Origin: Symsagittifera roscoffensis
Lineage: Eukaryota; Xenacoelomorpha; Acoela; Convolutidae
Direction of reading: 5' to 3'
Assembly (NCBI RefSeq): GCF_963678635.1
Contig: NC_087062.1
Location: forward strand, 71,765,345-71,829,344
Length of the DNA stretch: 64,000 nucleotides
Shown here in pieces: positions 43,551 through 55,163 of this stretch (the first letter of the stretch is position 1; each line of letters starts with the position of its first letter). A program made the translations under genes and the position numbers. The notes below the pieces were generated by a model that was not told the origin of the DNA, made no database searches, and saw nothing but the letters and a program-made list of their open reading frames with translations.

Positions 43551-45950
43551 AAAATTCCCTTGCCATCCACTTCCACCATGTGCCAGACTTCACTTGGGGT
43601 GTCAATTCGTACCAAAAAACGCAGAATAAGTTTTTCTTTATAGGGACTGTGGTCGTATCCAATCAAATTTTAGTTTTCTTTCACGGAAAACTTTATAAAA
43701 GGTCGTACACAATCAGAAACAGAGTTCAATTTTAAACACTTGTTTCATATTGTCGTTTCCGATCACAAAAATAAACAAAAATGTTCAAATTGGGCAAAAA
43801 ATCGACAATTAATGGGTAAGAAGAAGCTATTTTACGCTAAACGGGAAAATGATTCTGATGAAGTTTATACTAAACCTCTAAGTTTGTAAGAGAATACGTA
43901 ACAAAAGAGCAAGCGATGCAGTAAATTGATACATTCTCAATGTAATTCAAAATTTTTCTTCAACAGTTGTTTGTCAACGCTGCGCTTGCGTTAATGACTA
44001 TTTTTTGGTAATCCAGAAAACGTTTAGAATCTTGAACATTGTTGAATCGGCATAATCGAGCGCAAAAATATTTTTTTGAAATTTAGCTTTTCACCATTTT
44101 ACTATCTTGAACTCTGAACTCCAGAAAATATTTTTACACATTGGGAAATCTATTATCTATGTTAATACAAGATTGGAAACTGGATAGTGTATAGCCTGTC
44201 TTAAGTCATGGAGGTCTCCCCCGGCCGATTTGAATCCAATATATATTACATATAGATCAATTTTCCAGCACAAATGAACCAAAGAAAGTTTAAACTCTAC
44301 ACGGAGAACAACAAGAAAAATAGGGAGGATACATTAAAACTGGTCAATATACAAGCAAAAGAAAACTAGGGAGGATACATTAAAATGACCAACAAGAAAA
44401 ATAGGGAGAATACATCATAACTGGTCAATACACAAACTCCAAACAAATTGGCGGGGGCAGCGGGATAATACGACAAATCCTCCTCAATTGCCCAAACTAG
44501 CAAAAGATCTCAGAAAAATCAAACGGGCCGGCTTAAGTTGACAAAGATTGTCCAGATAAACTTCAGTTGGTTTATGTGAATAAGATTTTTGAGGGAACGT
44601 CGAGTGGAATACCATTAAGAAATTTTTTTAACAGTGGCATTTGAAGAAAAAAATACAAAAATTGGTCTAGAAAAGAGTCCGGGGAGTCAATTTTCCTGAA
44701 TGTTCCTGTGGCGAAAAAGTTGTTGGAGAAAATCGCATCATACATTAAGAGAAATACTTGATCAGAGCTGAGTATGGAGAAATAGAGATTAATCCGTCAT
44801 CGGAAACTTAATACATGTAAAGCGGCTCGAGCAGCGATGGTGCAGAATTAAAATGAAAGGTATGTCTCCAAAGCTTTTCAAACGAGTATAATGTAATAGA
44901 AACATTAAAACAAAACTCCAATCTGATCAGCAAAGAAAGAGCTTGAACTTGAACTTGAACTTCAAAGAGGATACACTCTGTCCTGAAATCTTAATGGACA
45001 ACTGAAGCGTTTCGAAGAACAGGTGAAGGCGAGGTACTGACTTTCAGAGCCTTTATAAGCACAGAAAGTTGACAAGATCAGTTGTTTTAGCTTTCGGCGG
45101 ATGGGGTAATCTCCGGCAAGTGTAAGGAAGAGGAGGAAATTCATCAAAAATCTAAAAATATAGTGTTGCCATATCTATAACAGAGTGAATTACTATTCAG
45201 TTCTCATCACCAGATAGTCTTTTAAGGAATTGACAAAGTACAACTTAGAAACATCCGTTTTTTTCACTGGCGAGTGATGAAAAAAGTCTGTCAGAGATGG
45301 GTGAAAGCAAAAATATCCTGCCTGCAACTAGAGTAGCAAAAAAATGAATTTTTATTAAAACATTAGCTCAGAGTTTAACGGGAGAGTACAGTTGGATCAA
45401 AAAAGTTATCTGTGATAGATTCTGGATATAATCAGATAATAATGATAACAGACCGCTTCACATCGCTAGCAGAGGCAGTACCCTGTGAAGCAGTCTCAAC
45501 GGAGAAACATATAACCACATGATAACTCGCTGAAGCTAAGTCCATGAACACGGCTATTCAAAGTCTTTCGAGTCAGATAAAGGAAAAGGACTTGATGAAG
45601 GAGCTCATGAAGATATACCACATGCAGCGTGGATATTTAACCGAATGTATAATCTACCGACCAAAATTTCCAAGTACAAATCCAAGGTTTTCAGCTTTGT
45701 GGATAACAGTATTTCTAATTTCCCAGATTCCATCTCCTTATTTTTCATCAGAATGAACATGCTGTCGCTTTTCGAGTTGTCTCTTCTCATTTTTCGTGAA
45801 GTTTTGGAAGCAGGGTTCAAAAAACTTTAGAACTATGCAAATATCCAAAATCTTTTTGAACTTCTGGGAGACATTTCGATTAGAAGAGCTAACTGATCAC
45901 ATGAGGAGATATGATAGAAGTTAATTTGAGGTTAAAAGAAAAAAGAAGTA
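43551..45950. repeat. X repeat, copy 2
   Basis: This is the second copy of 40553-42890. It is cut at about 45950, where the terminal-block fragment begins. Confidence 0.8.
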
Positions 45951-45954
45951 ACGG

Positions 45955-47364
45955 TAAAAATTGTTAGAACGGTAAAAATTGTTGATCGGACAAAGTTCAG
46001 TAGTGAATCGACAGGTTTTAAACCCGTTTGCCATTAACTTTCCGGGTTGCAGTGACATCGAACTTAACGTGTTTGTTTTAGTGGATTCATCAATTCGGAA
46101 GGGACCAGATAGCATTGTTTTTGGCAAAATTTTTCTGCTGGAACGTTTAAGATCGTTTTTTTTTTGCAATGAACTAGAAGAGTAAAGATCTTCTGAGCTA
46201 TAATCAATAATTTTAAAGTCGAAAAGATAAGAATTGCGAAAAAGTTTAGGCGGAACCTATAAGTGAGAAAATTTTTGAACCTTAGAAAAAAGACATTTTA
46301 GTTAATAACTTTGGAACTACTGAACAGATCCAGTTGATCTTGATACCTTTAGATCAGATATTAGGTGAGCTTACTCATAGGGCCTTCAATTATCCGAAGT
46401 AAGCGTAACAACTTTTTAAGATTGTTTTTAGCAAATTTACCAATTTGTGAAGGTAGACCTTTCATGTTTTGGTAAAAACTTTTTGGGAAGAACTTATACC
46501 CCTAACAAAGTGTATTAATGGTTGATTAAGGCAACTTTACGCTGTTATAAACAAAAAGGTAGGGCTAAGGAACCAAGAAAACTATAAGCGAGTCGAAACT
46601 AGGTTAGTTAGAAGACCCTTCACAATTGAGTAGAATAGTGAAATACAAGGTTTAACTACGATCCGGAAGGGTCTAGGGACGGAAAATTCACCCTTACTAG
46701 TTAGCTTCTACAGCATAATAGTATCGGAGAACGTATCCTGAAGGGTCTTTGGTGAAATTTTTACAAAACCCGGAAAAGCTATTTTTACAAACCCGGGGGG
46801 TCCCAATCCGGAGGGGTCCTATTTTTGCCAATCCGAAAGGGTCACAATTTTGCCAATTCGGAAGGGTCCTATTTTTTCCGATCCGGAAGGGTCCTAATTT
46901 TGCCAATCCGGAAGGGAACCAATTTTCCCAATCCGAAAGGGTCCAATATTCACCAATCCGGAAAGGTCCTATTTTCACCAATCCGGATGTGTCCCATTTT
47001 CACCAATCCGGAAGGGTCCTATTTTTTTCGATCCGGAAGGGTCCTAATTTTGCCAATCCGGAAGGGTCCCAATTTTGCCAATCGGGAAGGGTGCTAAATT
47101 TGCCAGTCCGGAAGGGTCCGAATTCCTATTTTTGCCAATCCGGAAGGGTCCTAGTTTTGCCAATTCGGATGGGTGCGATTTTTATCAACACTTAAGTAGA
47201 CAAAAGAAAAGTAAATAGTAAAGAATATTAGGTTATTAGGAGTCAGGCTAGAAACCAGTAACTGCACCGGTAACTTACCTTTTAAAAATACCAGAGTAAA
47301 AAACAGGTCTAAGCCCGGATATTTGCGACACTAAGTCTAATTGAAATAAGAGTTTGAAACAAAT
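45955..47364 (+). mobile_element. Fragment of the gypsy-like terminal block
   Basis: Matches about 49941-51246 of terminal block 1 and later blocks. It begins ACGGTAAAAATTGTT and ends AAGAGTTTGAAACAAAT. It sits between X copy 2 and Y copy 2, interrupting the array. It has 88 bp (46622-46709) that block 1 lacks. Confidence 0.75.
46780..47185 (+). repeat. 25-bp minisatellite inside terminal-block fragment
   Basis: About sixteen units of the type CCAATCCGGAAGGGTCCTAA plus TTTTG. Because 25 is not a multiple of 3, three units give a 25-residue protein-level period. This creates open frames of 148 and 90 codons on the plus strand and one on the minus strand. I regard these as by-products of the repeat. 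Confidence 0.9.
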
Positions 47365-48293
47365 CAGCTTTGTGGATACAGTATTTCTAATTTCCCAGAT
47401 TCCATCTCCTTATTTTTCATCAGAATGAACATGCTGTCGCTTTTCGAGTTGTCTCTTCTCATTTTTCGTGAAGTTTTGGAAGCAGGGTTCAAAAAACTTT
47501 AGAACTAAGTAAATATCCAAAATCGTTTTGAATTTCTGGGAGACATTTCGATTAGAAGAGCTAACTGATCAGATGAGGAGATATGATAGAAGTTAATTTG
47601 AGGTTAAAAGAAAAAAGAAGTAAAAAGTATTATCTTTGTAATAACCATACATATAAACTGCTTCCGCGTTACTTCATATAAAATACATATAAAAATCCAC
47701 GATTCTCTGCGAAAACCATTCTTCCAGATGACTGCTGCTTTGTGTCAAGCTTTCAAAAGCTTTTTTTCAGATTATAGAGAAAAATCACGATTCGTTTTTG
47801 TTTCCAATGAGGTATAAAAAAGATATATAGTAACCCAAAATCATTAAGTTTCAACTCATAACTCGTTTTTTTTCTCTTGAGAAATGTCAGTTACGTATGC
47901 TTTATTAGGAGCATCTCTTTGCCAAATTCTGATAATTATTGTAACATTCGACCAGAATGTACGAAAATGCAAAGTCGGTTTTGGATTTTTTATTGATGCA
48001 TCTGACCGAGATGATTGACCGTCTCAACGAATTAGTGGTCTAAATCGTTCATTTTAACGAACGAGGAGGGGTTAGTTAAAGCTAACATGTAAGTTTTAAA
48101 AATTTCGATTCAGACGTGAAAGACACGTAACCTTTTATTTTTCGCACACTGAAAACGGCAAAAAAAGAAGAACGGTATTCACAACAGAACAAGGGAATTC
48201 GGGGAGAGAGGCAGAAAACGGAAATTGTGTGATACTGATCGAAATTGAACAAAAAAAACTTGACAAATACCATTCCGAGTTGTAACGATTGTG
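47365..48293. repeat. Y segment, copy 2
   Basis: This is the duplicate of 42611-43545. The match stops at GTAACGATTGT (48293), where unrelated sequence leading to the gypsy 3' end begins. Confidence 0.8.
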
Positions 48294-48800
48294 CCGCTAC
48301 AATAGTTACAACGCGAATCCCGAGAACAAGGAAGGGTGTTGGGATGGCGTGTCCAGACTTCCTGAAAGAATTAAGAGCGTTACTTCGCCGGATTTCAGAA
48401 TCAGTAGGGGTCTCGGGAGGAGAACTCAAACTGTTTTTTATAAACTCTTAACCTCCTGGAGATGTCTTGAGTTGAATTCAATTAACATCCAAATTCATTT
48501 TCAGGTTATGAGAAGCTAGGAGTTAATGGAAAAGGTTGATCCATCTTCGATGGAGATGATGATTTTTATCTGCTGAACAAAAACATTAGTAATATAATGA
48601 ATTAGTGGTAGCTTTGTTTTTGGGAGTGACCTCGTGGTCTGGGGATACTGAGACCCAGCCATGAGCTCACTATTTTTGCATGTAATTCAGTTAATTAGAG
48701 CCTTCTGATTGAAGCCGGAAACAGTAACGTTTTTGTGGACCCGATGATAGAAAGACCACCAAGAGAACTGGCTTTGGTAGAGACGGTGAAAAGCATGTAG
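48294..48800 (+). mobile_element. Possible 3' coding end of an upstream gypsy-like element
   Basis: A frame reading SLLIEAGN, VFVDPMIERPPRELALVETV, KSM and then TAG (48798-48800) is open for about 30 codons. The sequence becomes shared with both downstream elements exactly at AGCATGTAG. It may be the last part of a polyprotein (integrase tail) whose stop codon the shortened elements inherited, but it is too short to prove. Confidence 0.35.
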
Positions 48801-50664
48801 AGCTGTGTTTAGACTCTAGCCAGTTGTTTTAGAACCTAGCTTTATTTTCCGTCGATATGTACTTCCGGGTGACTGTTACATAGATGTTTTTATGGCGCTC
48901 CTGGGTGTTATTTTGTTTTAACATCATGACCGGCAGAACCGTTAACGTGCACTCCGCGCCCAGCGGATGCTCAAAAAAAACCCTAGCGACCGGGGCGGAA
49001 GGGGAGTACGGAACGCGGAAGGTTTCCGGACTCCCGAAAATAGCTTTTTTAACCTAGTTTGTGACAAAAAACACTTGAACTTGAAGATATACAGTAAACC
49101 AAACAAAAGTAGTATAGTACCTAAGAAAAAACAAAAAACATGTTTAAAAATATTAAAATACTTTAAAAAATGTAGAAATCATCCCCCCAGACGAGATGTG
49201 ATCCGACCCTCCCGTTCGTTCGTGTTAGATATATTGTTGTTACAGGCATTTTTATCAGTCAAGATTATTACGATGAAATTTGTTGCCCGTTTCTGGTGCA
49301 TGTACTGTAGGTTAATTTGAGTATTTAAACACGTTAATGCTAATTTGCGCTCAACACGGAAGGGTCTCGGGATTAGAGCAGAAAACTGATCCGGCGAGCA
49401 GTGAACGGAGCAACAAGAAGGGGCTCAAGGACAACAAAAATCGACTGTTGGGTATCGTTAACAAGTTTTGTATCCCTTTTGGTACAAAAATTAAGATATA
49501 AGTCTGTGATGGTTCGACTGTGACTTCACTGAAGTGACCCCCACCGAGTTGCGTGTTAAGCACCTTAATTTGTATATTAAAGAAGCCCGGAGAGGTATAC
49601 ACTTACTAGTTTTACTTTTTACACAGCCTATATTAATACTCCTATACCGTTTTTCACTGAAAAACACAGTAAGCACACTGGTTTTTAGGGTCAAATTAGT
49701 GATATTTTGATCACCCCACAAATCGCGGTTTTTGAGAAATCGATTTTTTTTGAAACGGAAAAAAAAACGCAAAATCAGTGAGTTACATCGTAATTGTACT
49801 AGTATATTAGGTGGAACCGGTTAAGGTTAAGGTTAGTTTGGAAGTGGTTGAAACTAATTGGGTACCGAAGACCGAATTTTCTTGATTTTTGGAAAATCGA
49901 AACGTTACAAAATAAGAAATTGTTTGAAATTTTTGAGTTAGAACGGTAAAAATTGTTGATCGAACAACGTTCAGTAGTGAATCGACAGATTTTAAACCCG
50001 TTTGCGATTAACTTTCCGGGTTGCAGTGACATCGAACTTAACGTGTTTGATTTAGTGGATTCATCAATTCGGAAGGGACCAGATAGCTTTGTTTTTGGCA
50101 AAATTTTTCTGCTGGAACGTTTAAGATCGTTTTTTTTTGCAATGAACTAGAAGAGTAAAGATCTTTTGAGCTCGGATCAATAATTTTAAAGTCGAAAAGA
50201 TAAGAATTGCGAAAAAGTTTAGGCGGAACCTATAAGTGAGAAAATTTTTGAACCTTGGAAAAAAGACGTTTTAGTTAATAACTTTGGAACTACTGAACAG
50301 ATCCAGTTGATCTTGGTATCTTGATCTATATTAGGTGAGCTTACTCATAGGGCCTTCAATTATCCGAAGCAAGCGTAAGAACTTTTTAAGATTGTTTTTA
50401 GCAAATTTACCAATTTGTGAAGGTAGACCTTTCACGTTTTGGAAAAAAAATTTTGGGAAGACCTTATACCCCTACCAAAGTGTATTAATGGTTGATTAAG
50501 GCAACTTTACGCTGTTATAAACAAAAAGGTAGGGCTAAGAAACCAAGAAAACTATAAACGAGTCGAAACTAGGTTAGTTAGAAGACCCTTCTACAGCATA
50601 ATATTATCGGAGAACGTATCCTGAAGGGTCTTGGGTGAAATTATTACAAGTCCCGGAAAAGCTA

Positions 50665-51070
50665 TTTTTACAAACCCGGGGGGTCCCAATCCGGAGGGGT
50701 CCTATTTTTGCCAATCCGAAAGGGTCACAATTTTGCCAATTCGGAAGGGTCCTATTTTTTCCGATCCGGAAGGGTCCTAATTTTGCCAATCCGGAAGGGA
50801 ACCAATTTTCCCAATCCGAAAGGGTCCAATATTCACCAATCCGGAAAGGTCCTATTTTCACCAATCCGGATGTGTCCCATTTTCACCAATCCGGAAGGGT
50901 CCTATTTTTTTCGATCCGGAAGGGTCCTAATTTTGCCAATCCGGAAGGGTCCCAATTTTGCCAATCGGGAAGGGTGCTAAATTTGCCAGTCCGGAAGGGT
51001 CCGAATTCCTATTTTTGCCAATCCGGAAGGGTCCTAGTTTTGCCAATTCGGATGGGTGCGATTTTTATCA
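50665..51070 (+). repeat. 25-bp minisatellite in terminal block 1
   Basis: The same array as at 46780-47185, almost base for base. It gives the same 147- and 90-codon chance frames. Confidence 0.9.
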
Positions 51071-51399
51071 ACACTTAAGTAGACAAAAGAAAAGTAAATA
51101 GTAAAGAATATTAGGTTATTAGGAGTCAGGCTAGAAACCAGTAACTGCACCGGTAACTTACCTTTTAAAAAGACCAGAGTAAAAAACAGGTCTAAACCCG
51201 GATATTTGCGACACTAAGTCTTATTGAAATAAGAGTTTGAAACAAATTTGTGTGGTTTGAATTCCAAATCATTTTTGGAAAAGTGATTGCCTTGACGATT
51301 TTAGTAGGTCTAGCTGGGGTAATCCGAAGGCGGATAGTTAACACAGGACTCGGTGGATGCAATAGACGCCCACTTGAGAAAATTACTGCCTTGAAGTTT

Positions 51400-51435
51400 T
51401 GTCTGTTTGGTGCGGCACCGAACAGGGAAAGCTCA
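51400..51435 (+). promoter_or_regulatory. Palindrome CTGTTTGGTGC-GCACCGAACAG
   Basis: An 11-bp inverted repeat with one wobble pair, separated by one base, followed by GGGAAAGCTC. The part GGCACCGAACAGGGA resembles a tRNA-primed binding site, but the pairing arrangement suggests a hairpin. Terminal block 2 keeps it (near 57714-57736) with changes in the loop. Confidence 0.4.
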
Positions 51436-51644
51436 TTCTTTAGAATTAAATTCGACTATTGTATTGCGACTAACGAAAGTACAAAACACATACGTTTTTC
51501 ATTGAAAAAATGTTTATGTTTTCTTCGTTTTTGGTTTTAAAACAAAAATATCTGTTATTGATTGGGTAGTGAATCAGTAGTCAAATAACAAGAACATTAG
51601 CAATCGAATTGAGAGTATAGGCAGTATGAAGTGATAAATCAAAA

Positions 51645-53641
51645 ATGAGTCTAGACAAGTCAAGAATACCTAAACTAAGTGATAGCTCTAAGAAATTCAT
51701 ACCAGAGAAACAAAGAAAAGTAATGAACGACCCTTTAGTGGAAAGGATTGCACAAACTCGGACCGACAGAGAGAAGAAAGTTTCGGAATGGTTGAAACCA
51801 GTAGTCCAAGTCCTCAGAAAGACGAAAGGTAATGTTAGAAGTAGAGGTCCATCCGGTCCCTGCCATAGATGAGAATTGGGAGGGACATGCACCGGAAGGG
51901 AGATGAAACAGAAGATTGGCGCGTGAATATACTCCGGTAGAACAAGGCCAAGATTTTGCCACTTCCGCCGGGACTCTAGACCGAGAAGAGATGTCGGAAC
52001 TGTCCGACATCTCTACTGAAAACGTGACGACTACAAGATCACCCAATGACAACACTATGAGTGAAGAAAGAGTGAAGAACACTTTGGTAAACTTCTATCC
52101 ATACCATAGGGCACAGGAGAAGAAGCAGAAACCCAGGAAGAGGAGGAGGATGATGACGAGCAAGATGACTTCGGATCTCAAGTAAGCCTCAATAGTTCGA
52201 CTCAGGAGAATGATGCGTACACCAATAGAGAGACTGGCTCCACAAATCGATTTGGTGTAGTCAGGACAATAAGCAAGACCACAAATTGATCGAACCAGTC
52301 AGGAGATTTGGTGACCATGACGAATTTGGAAGTGCGACCTGGAAAGAACAAAAACACAGGGCCATGTAACCCACCAGTGGATCCAGAAGCTGATTATGAG
52401 GAGGTGTCGAGGTACAGAAGTAAGACTCGAGTCCCGATCAGCACCAAGCTGCCTGGAACCGATAGGTTGACACCACCACTTGTGACGCCATGTGTGACGC
52501 CATGTGACTTGTGTGGACAACGGAGCATCAATCGAAGAAACCTTGACCAACATAGTGGACAGCATTGGAGAACAGAATGAACAGATGTCCTTAAGAATGA
52601 GTGAATTAGGAAGGACAATCAACTTCGACAGAGAAAGCCTGTGGGAAAAAACCAACTGCAACAGACAAGAAATTAGCAAAAGCGAAAAACGCTTGAAGGA
52701 AAGAAAGGATGAATACTTGGCCAAACACTTGTCGCGAATGACGAGGGAAGCTGAGTAAAGATAATTACGGTTGAGAGAAGACATGAAGAATATGAGAATT
52801 CAGCAAAAGCAGATTCATGGGACTCTTGACACGAAGATAGACGCGATGATGGAGAGGCGAACTCAGGCTATTATGGATATGTTGGATAGGCTACTAGGAA
52901 ACAAGAAAGGATCGAAGACTGGGGAAACAATATCAGGAGAACACAGCAGGGAGCCGAGAGTGAACTTCAATGAACAACGCAACAGAAGAAGGACATATGG
53001 ATCCACGAGAGGAAGGGGCAGTTCATCCAGCTATGCCACAGGGGACAATAGGCCACGGGGCCCAAACATCAGAGGAAGTTCAACTTGAAACAGTTCGAAC
53101 CAATGAACAAAGTGAAAAGTCCAGAAGGGTTTTTAAGAAACCAAGATGCTACAAAGATGAATCTGATGGCTGTATCGATACCTGGATAGAGGTAATGAAA
53201 CTGCATTTTGAAGAGGAGGACTTGACAGAAAGACAAGAATGCAACGCGCTCATCAGTAACCTGGAAGGGACAGCCCTAAGATGCGTGATGGCCAAAAAGC
53301 AGTACCAGCGGTACACTGCTGAGAAAATCTTTGAAATCTTGTTAAACTGTTTTGGCTCAGGGGTACAAGGACCCCAAGCGATGATGCGCTTCGAGAAACG
53401 GAGGCAATGTGAAGACGAGACGATAGACAAGCTTCTAGATAATTTGGAGATGCTTAGAAGGTGTAGGCAACAAGATGAATCGAACAGAAGGATGAACCTA
53501 GCAGTAGCCTCAAAATTCATCGATGGTGTGAAGAATGATGAGCTTCGAACGATGTTAGCGACACATTACACACCACTTTCAACCAATGCGCCAACACCAG
53601 AAGAGTCGGGACTCCAGTCAAAGGAATATATTTTACTGTAG
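51645..53641 (+). pseudogene. Ty3/gypsy-like gag, element 1 (broken)
   Basis: It starts MSLDKSRIPKLSDSSKKF (51645). After frame changes it gives a Glu/Arg-rich helical stretch (52504-52758, with ASIEETLTNIVDSIGEQN), a second helical part (52771-53088) and then a capsid-like domain (from 53110). That domain reads DTWIEVMKLHFEEEDL, NALISNLEGTAL, KIFEILLNCFGSG and DETIDKLLDNLEMLRR. The capsid pattern (WIxxMxxHF, LxGxAxxC, LLxxFG) is that of Ty3/gypsy gag. It ends at TAG 53639-53641, a stop also present in element 2. Compared with element 2, about 250 bp are missing near 53090. Function would be virus-like particle assembly, but the frame is interrupted. Confidence 0.7.
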
Positions 53642-54318
53642 CCTCCAATGAGATCTGGCTATTACAGAAACAGTTATGGCAATTTTATCAATGGACCAGC
53701 AAACCAAGGCAACAACTGGTACAAACCAAGGGACGATATGGACAAGAGACGCTCTTGTGCAAATTGTAATTCGACGGACCATCACCTGTCAGCATCCCAA
53801 CCTACAAACAGTGCATGAAAGCAATAGGCTTCAGCCTCGAGGATGAAGATGCGTCAGAGGTCGATCATGAAGATTTCATGAGGGGAGTAATTGCAAAAAT
53901 CGGCCCAAGGTGTTTCTTTTGAAATTTGGAAAGTCATTTTAAATCGGATTGTCCCCATTTTTGTGATGCGGTGGCAGACATCATGCATCCAAGGCATGAG
54001 GCAGCTTTATCGGGTGTGAAAGCCACCAAGGCGTGCCTGTTGAGTGAAGCGGAGGCACGCAGAAAGGAGAAATCGCAAGAGCTGGCAACAAAGAAGATAG
54101 AGGCAGCAACGGAAGAGATATGTGAACCGGAGCCGGTGACTGTGGCAGAAGATTTTAAAATCGAAAATCGACTATAAGGCAGCAGCAAGAGATGCCTTAT
54201 ACAGAGTCCAGCAGGAATTGGTGACGAAGGAGATCGAGCAAAAAGTGAAGCTCGAACTAGAGAAAGAGAAAACTCAGAAAAGGCTAAACGCTTTCGAGGC
54301 ATCGGAGGTTGAAGTAAC
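53642..54318 (+). pseudogene. Zinc-knuckle (nucleocapsid) region, element 1 (broken)
   Basis: The first knuckle reads CANCNSTDHHLSAS (from 53756), a C-x2-C-x4-H pattern whose last position is Ser rather than Cys, followed by a frame change. The second reads CFF, stop, NLESHFKSDC (53911-53952), where the second Cys position is TGA. Downstream, DAVADIMHPRHEAALSGVKA and a Glu/Lys-rich stretch follow. The same first-knuckle and TGA changes are in element 2. Confidence 0.65.
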
Positions 54319-54741
54319 GAAAGCACTGGAGCAGTGGTAAGCTTGATGCCAAAAAAAGACCTGGGAAAGAATGGCTTCACCAGGGAAGATCTAGTTCCCA
54401 CGAACCTCAGATTGGCGACCGCCAACCGCGGAGCATTCTACGTGGCCGGAAAAACACCAATAACGGTCCTTCACATGGGAGGACGCAATCTTTGGATGAG
54501 CTTCCTGGTGGTTGAAACTTCAGACATTTCAGACCAATTCATCTTGGGAAGGAATTTCGTCAGGAATTCCGATGTGATAATTGACTTGAACAACGGCCTA
54601 ATAAGGATTAGAAACCCGGACCGGAAGTATGTTAAGAGACCAATTAAAAGAATAACAACAGATGAAAACAAGGTGCTAATTTTTTTAAATAGAAAGGTAA
54701 AACTACTGTCGGGACAAATTAAAACTAAAAACAATTTTTAG
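54319..54741 (+). pseudogene. Retropepsin-like protease C-terminal part, element 1
   Basis: The frame 54334-54741 begins just after the active site and reads VSLMPKKD, REDLVPTNLRLATANRG, LWMSFLVVETSD, QFILGRNFVRN and DVIIDLNNGLIRI. It has the second-half landmarks of retropepsins (a hydrophobic strand followed by ILGxxF). The catalytic DTG present in element 2 is absent because about 0.49 kb is deleted around 54324. An extra A in the AAAAAAA run after ATGCC sets this frame. Confidence 0.65.
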
Positions 54742-54742
54742 G

Positions 54743-55163
54743 ATGAGAAATTTAAATTCGTTAAGTGATAGTACAGAGGTGTGTCTGGTACTCAACCCAA
54801 AAAAACAAAGATCGGTGATTTTAGGCCGAAGCTTTTCAAAAACACAAAACGGGTTGTGTGCCAGTGTGTTATTGAACACACTGGACACCACGGTTTCGAT
54901 CCAGCGTGAAAAGAAACTTGGTTACGCTTTGCCGATGAAGAGCGAATATGAGGAGACACAAAACTTGAAGAGATATATCGTGAAAAACTGCCCAAATCAT
55001 GCTGATAAAGATTTAAATTTTAAAGAGAATAGTTGAATTTATAACTATCAATAAACTGTTTTCGGTGAAGTTCGAAGCGGATGACCGCTTGTCGAGTTGC
55101 TCGAATTTTCCGGGGCGTCGCTCGTCAAACAAAGTAGAATCCGACAAACCGGTTAGCATGTAG
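54743..55163 (+). pseudogene. Post-protease segment ending at ATG-TAG, element 1
   Basis: The frame 54743-55036 reads NLNSLSDSTEVCLVLNPKK, then LGRSFSKTQNGLCASVLLN, then KKLGYALPMKSEYE. From 55050 a further open stretch runs to KPVSM and TAG (55161-55163). In a full Ty3/gypsy element reverse transcriptase would follow, but none is present and the terminal block starts instead. Confidence 0.6.

Larger units (their letters stand above)
48801..51644 (+). mobile_element. Terminal (LTR-containing) block 1
   Basis: Non-coding block also found at 55164-58129 and, in part, at 62414-64000 and 45955-47364. Landmarks are CTTTATTTTCCGTCGATATG, ACCGGCAGAACCGTTAACGT, a purine-rich GGGGCGGAAGGGGAGTACGG, CCCCCCAGACGAGATGTG, the minisatellite (50665-51070) and a CTGTTTGGTGC/GCACCGAACAG palindrome (51407-51429). 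It should contain the LTR plus untranslated regions. I could not place exact TG/CA ends or an undisputed primer site. Confidence 0.65.

Noticed and set aside
46749-47195. 148-codon repetitive open frame as a gene
   Set aside because: It lies entirely in a 25-bp minisatellite inside a retroelement terminal block, and comparable frames exist in other phases. No independent coding evidence.
51407-51429. A definite lysine-type primer binding site at TGGTGCGGCACCGAACAG
   Set aside because: It does not match the consensus without gaps and is better explained as a palindrome. It is kept only as a possible signal.
52308-52580. A C2H2 zinc-finger-like spacing (CDLCGQRSINRRNLDQHSGQH) in a plus-strand frame, also kept in element 2
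   Set aside because: The overlapping frame gives the helical gag N-terminus (ASIEETLTNIVDSIGEQN), which fits the element far better. The finger lacks the usual aromatic residue and is probably a frame shadow preserved because the two copies are nearly identical.
52299-52784. 161-codon minus-strand frame (repeated at 58829-59314)
   Set aside because: It lies antisense to gag in both elements with Leu/Ser/Cys/His-rich composition, and its presence twice only reflects the duplicated DNA.
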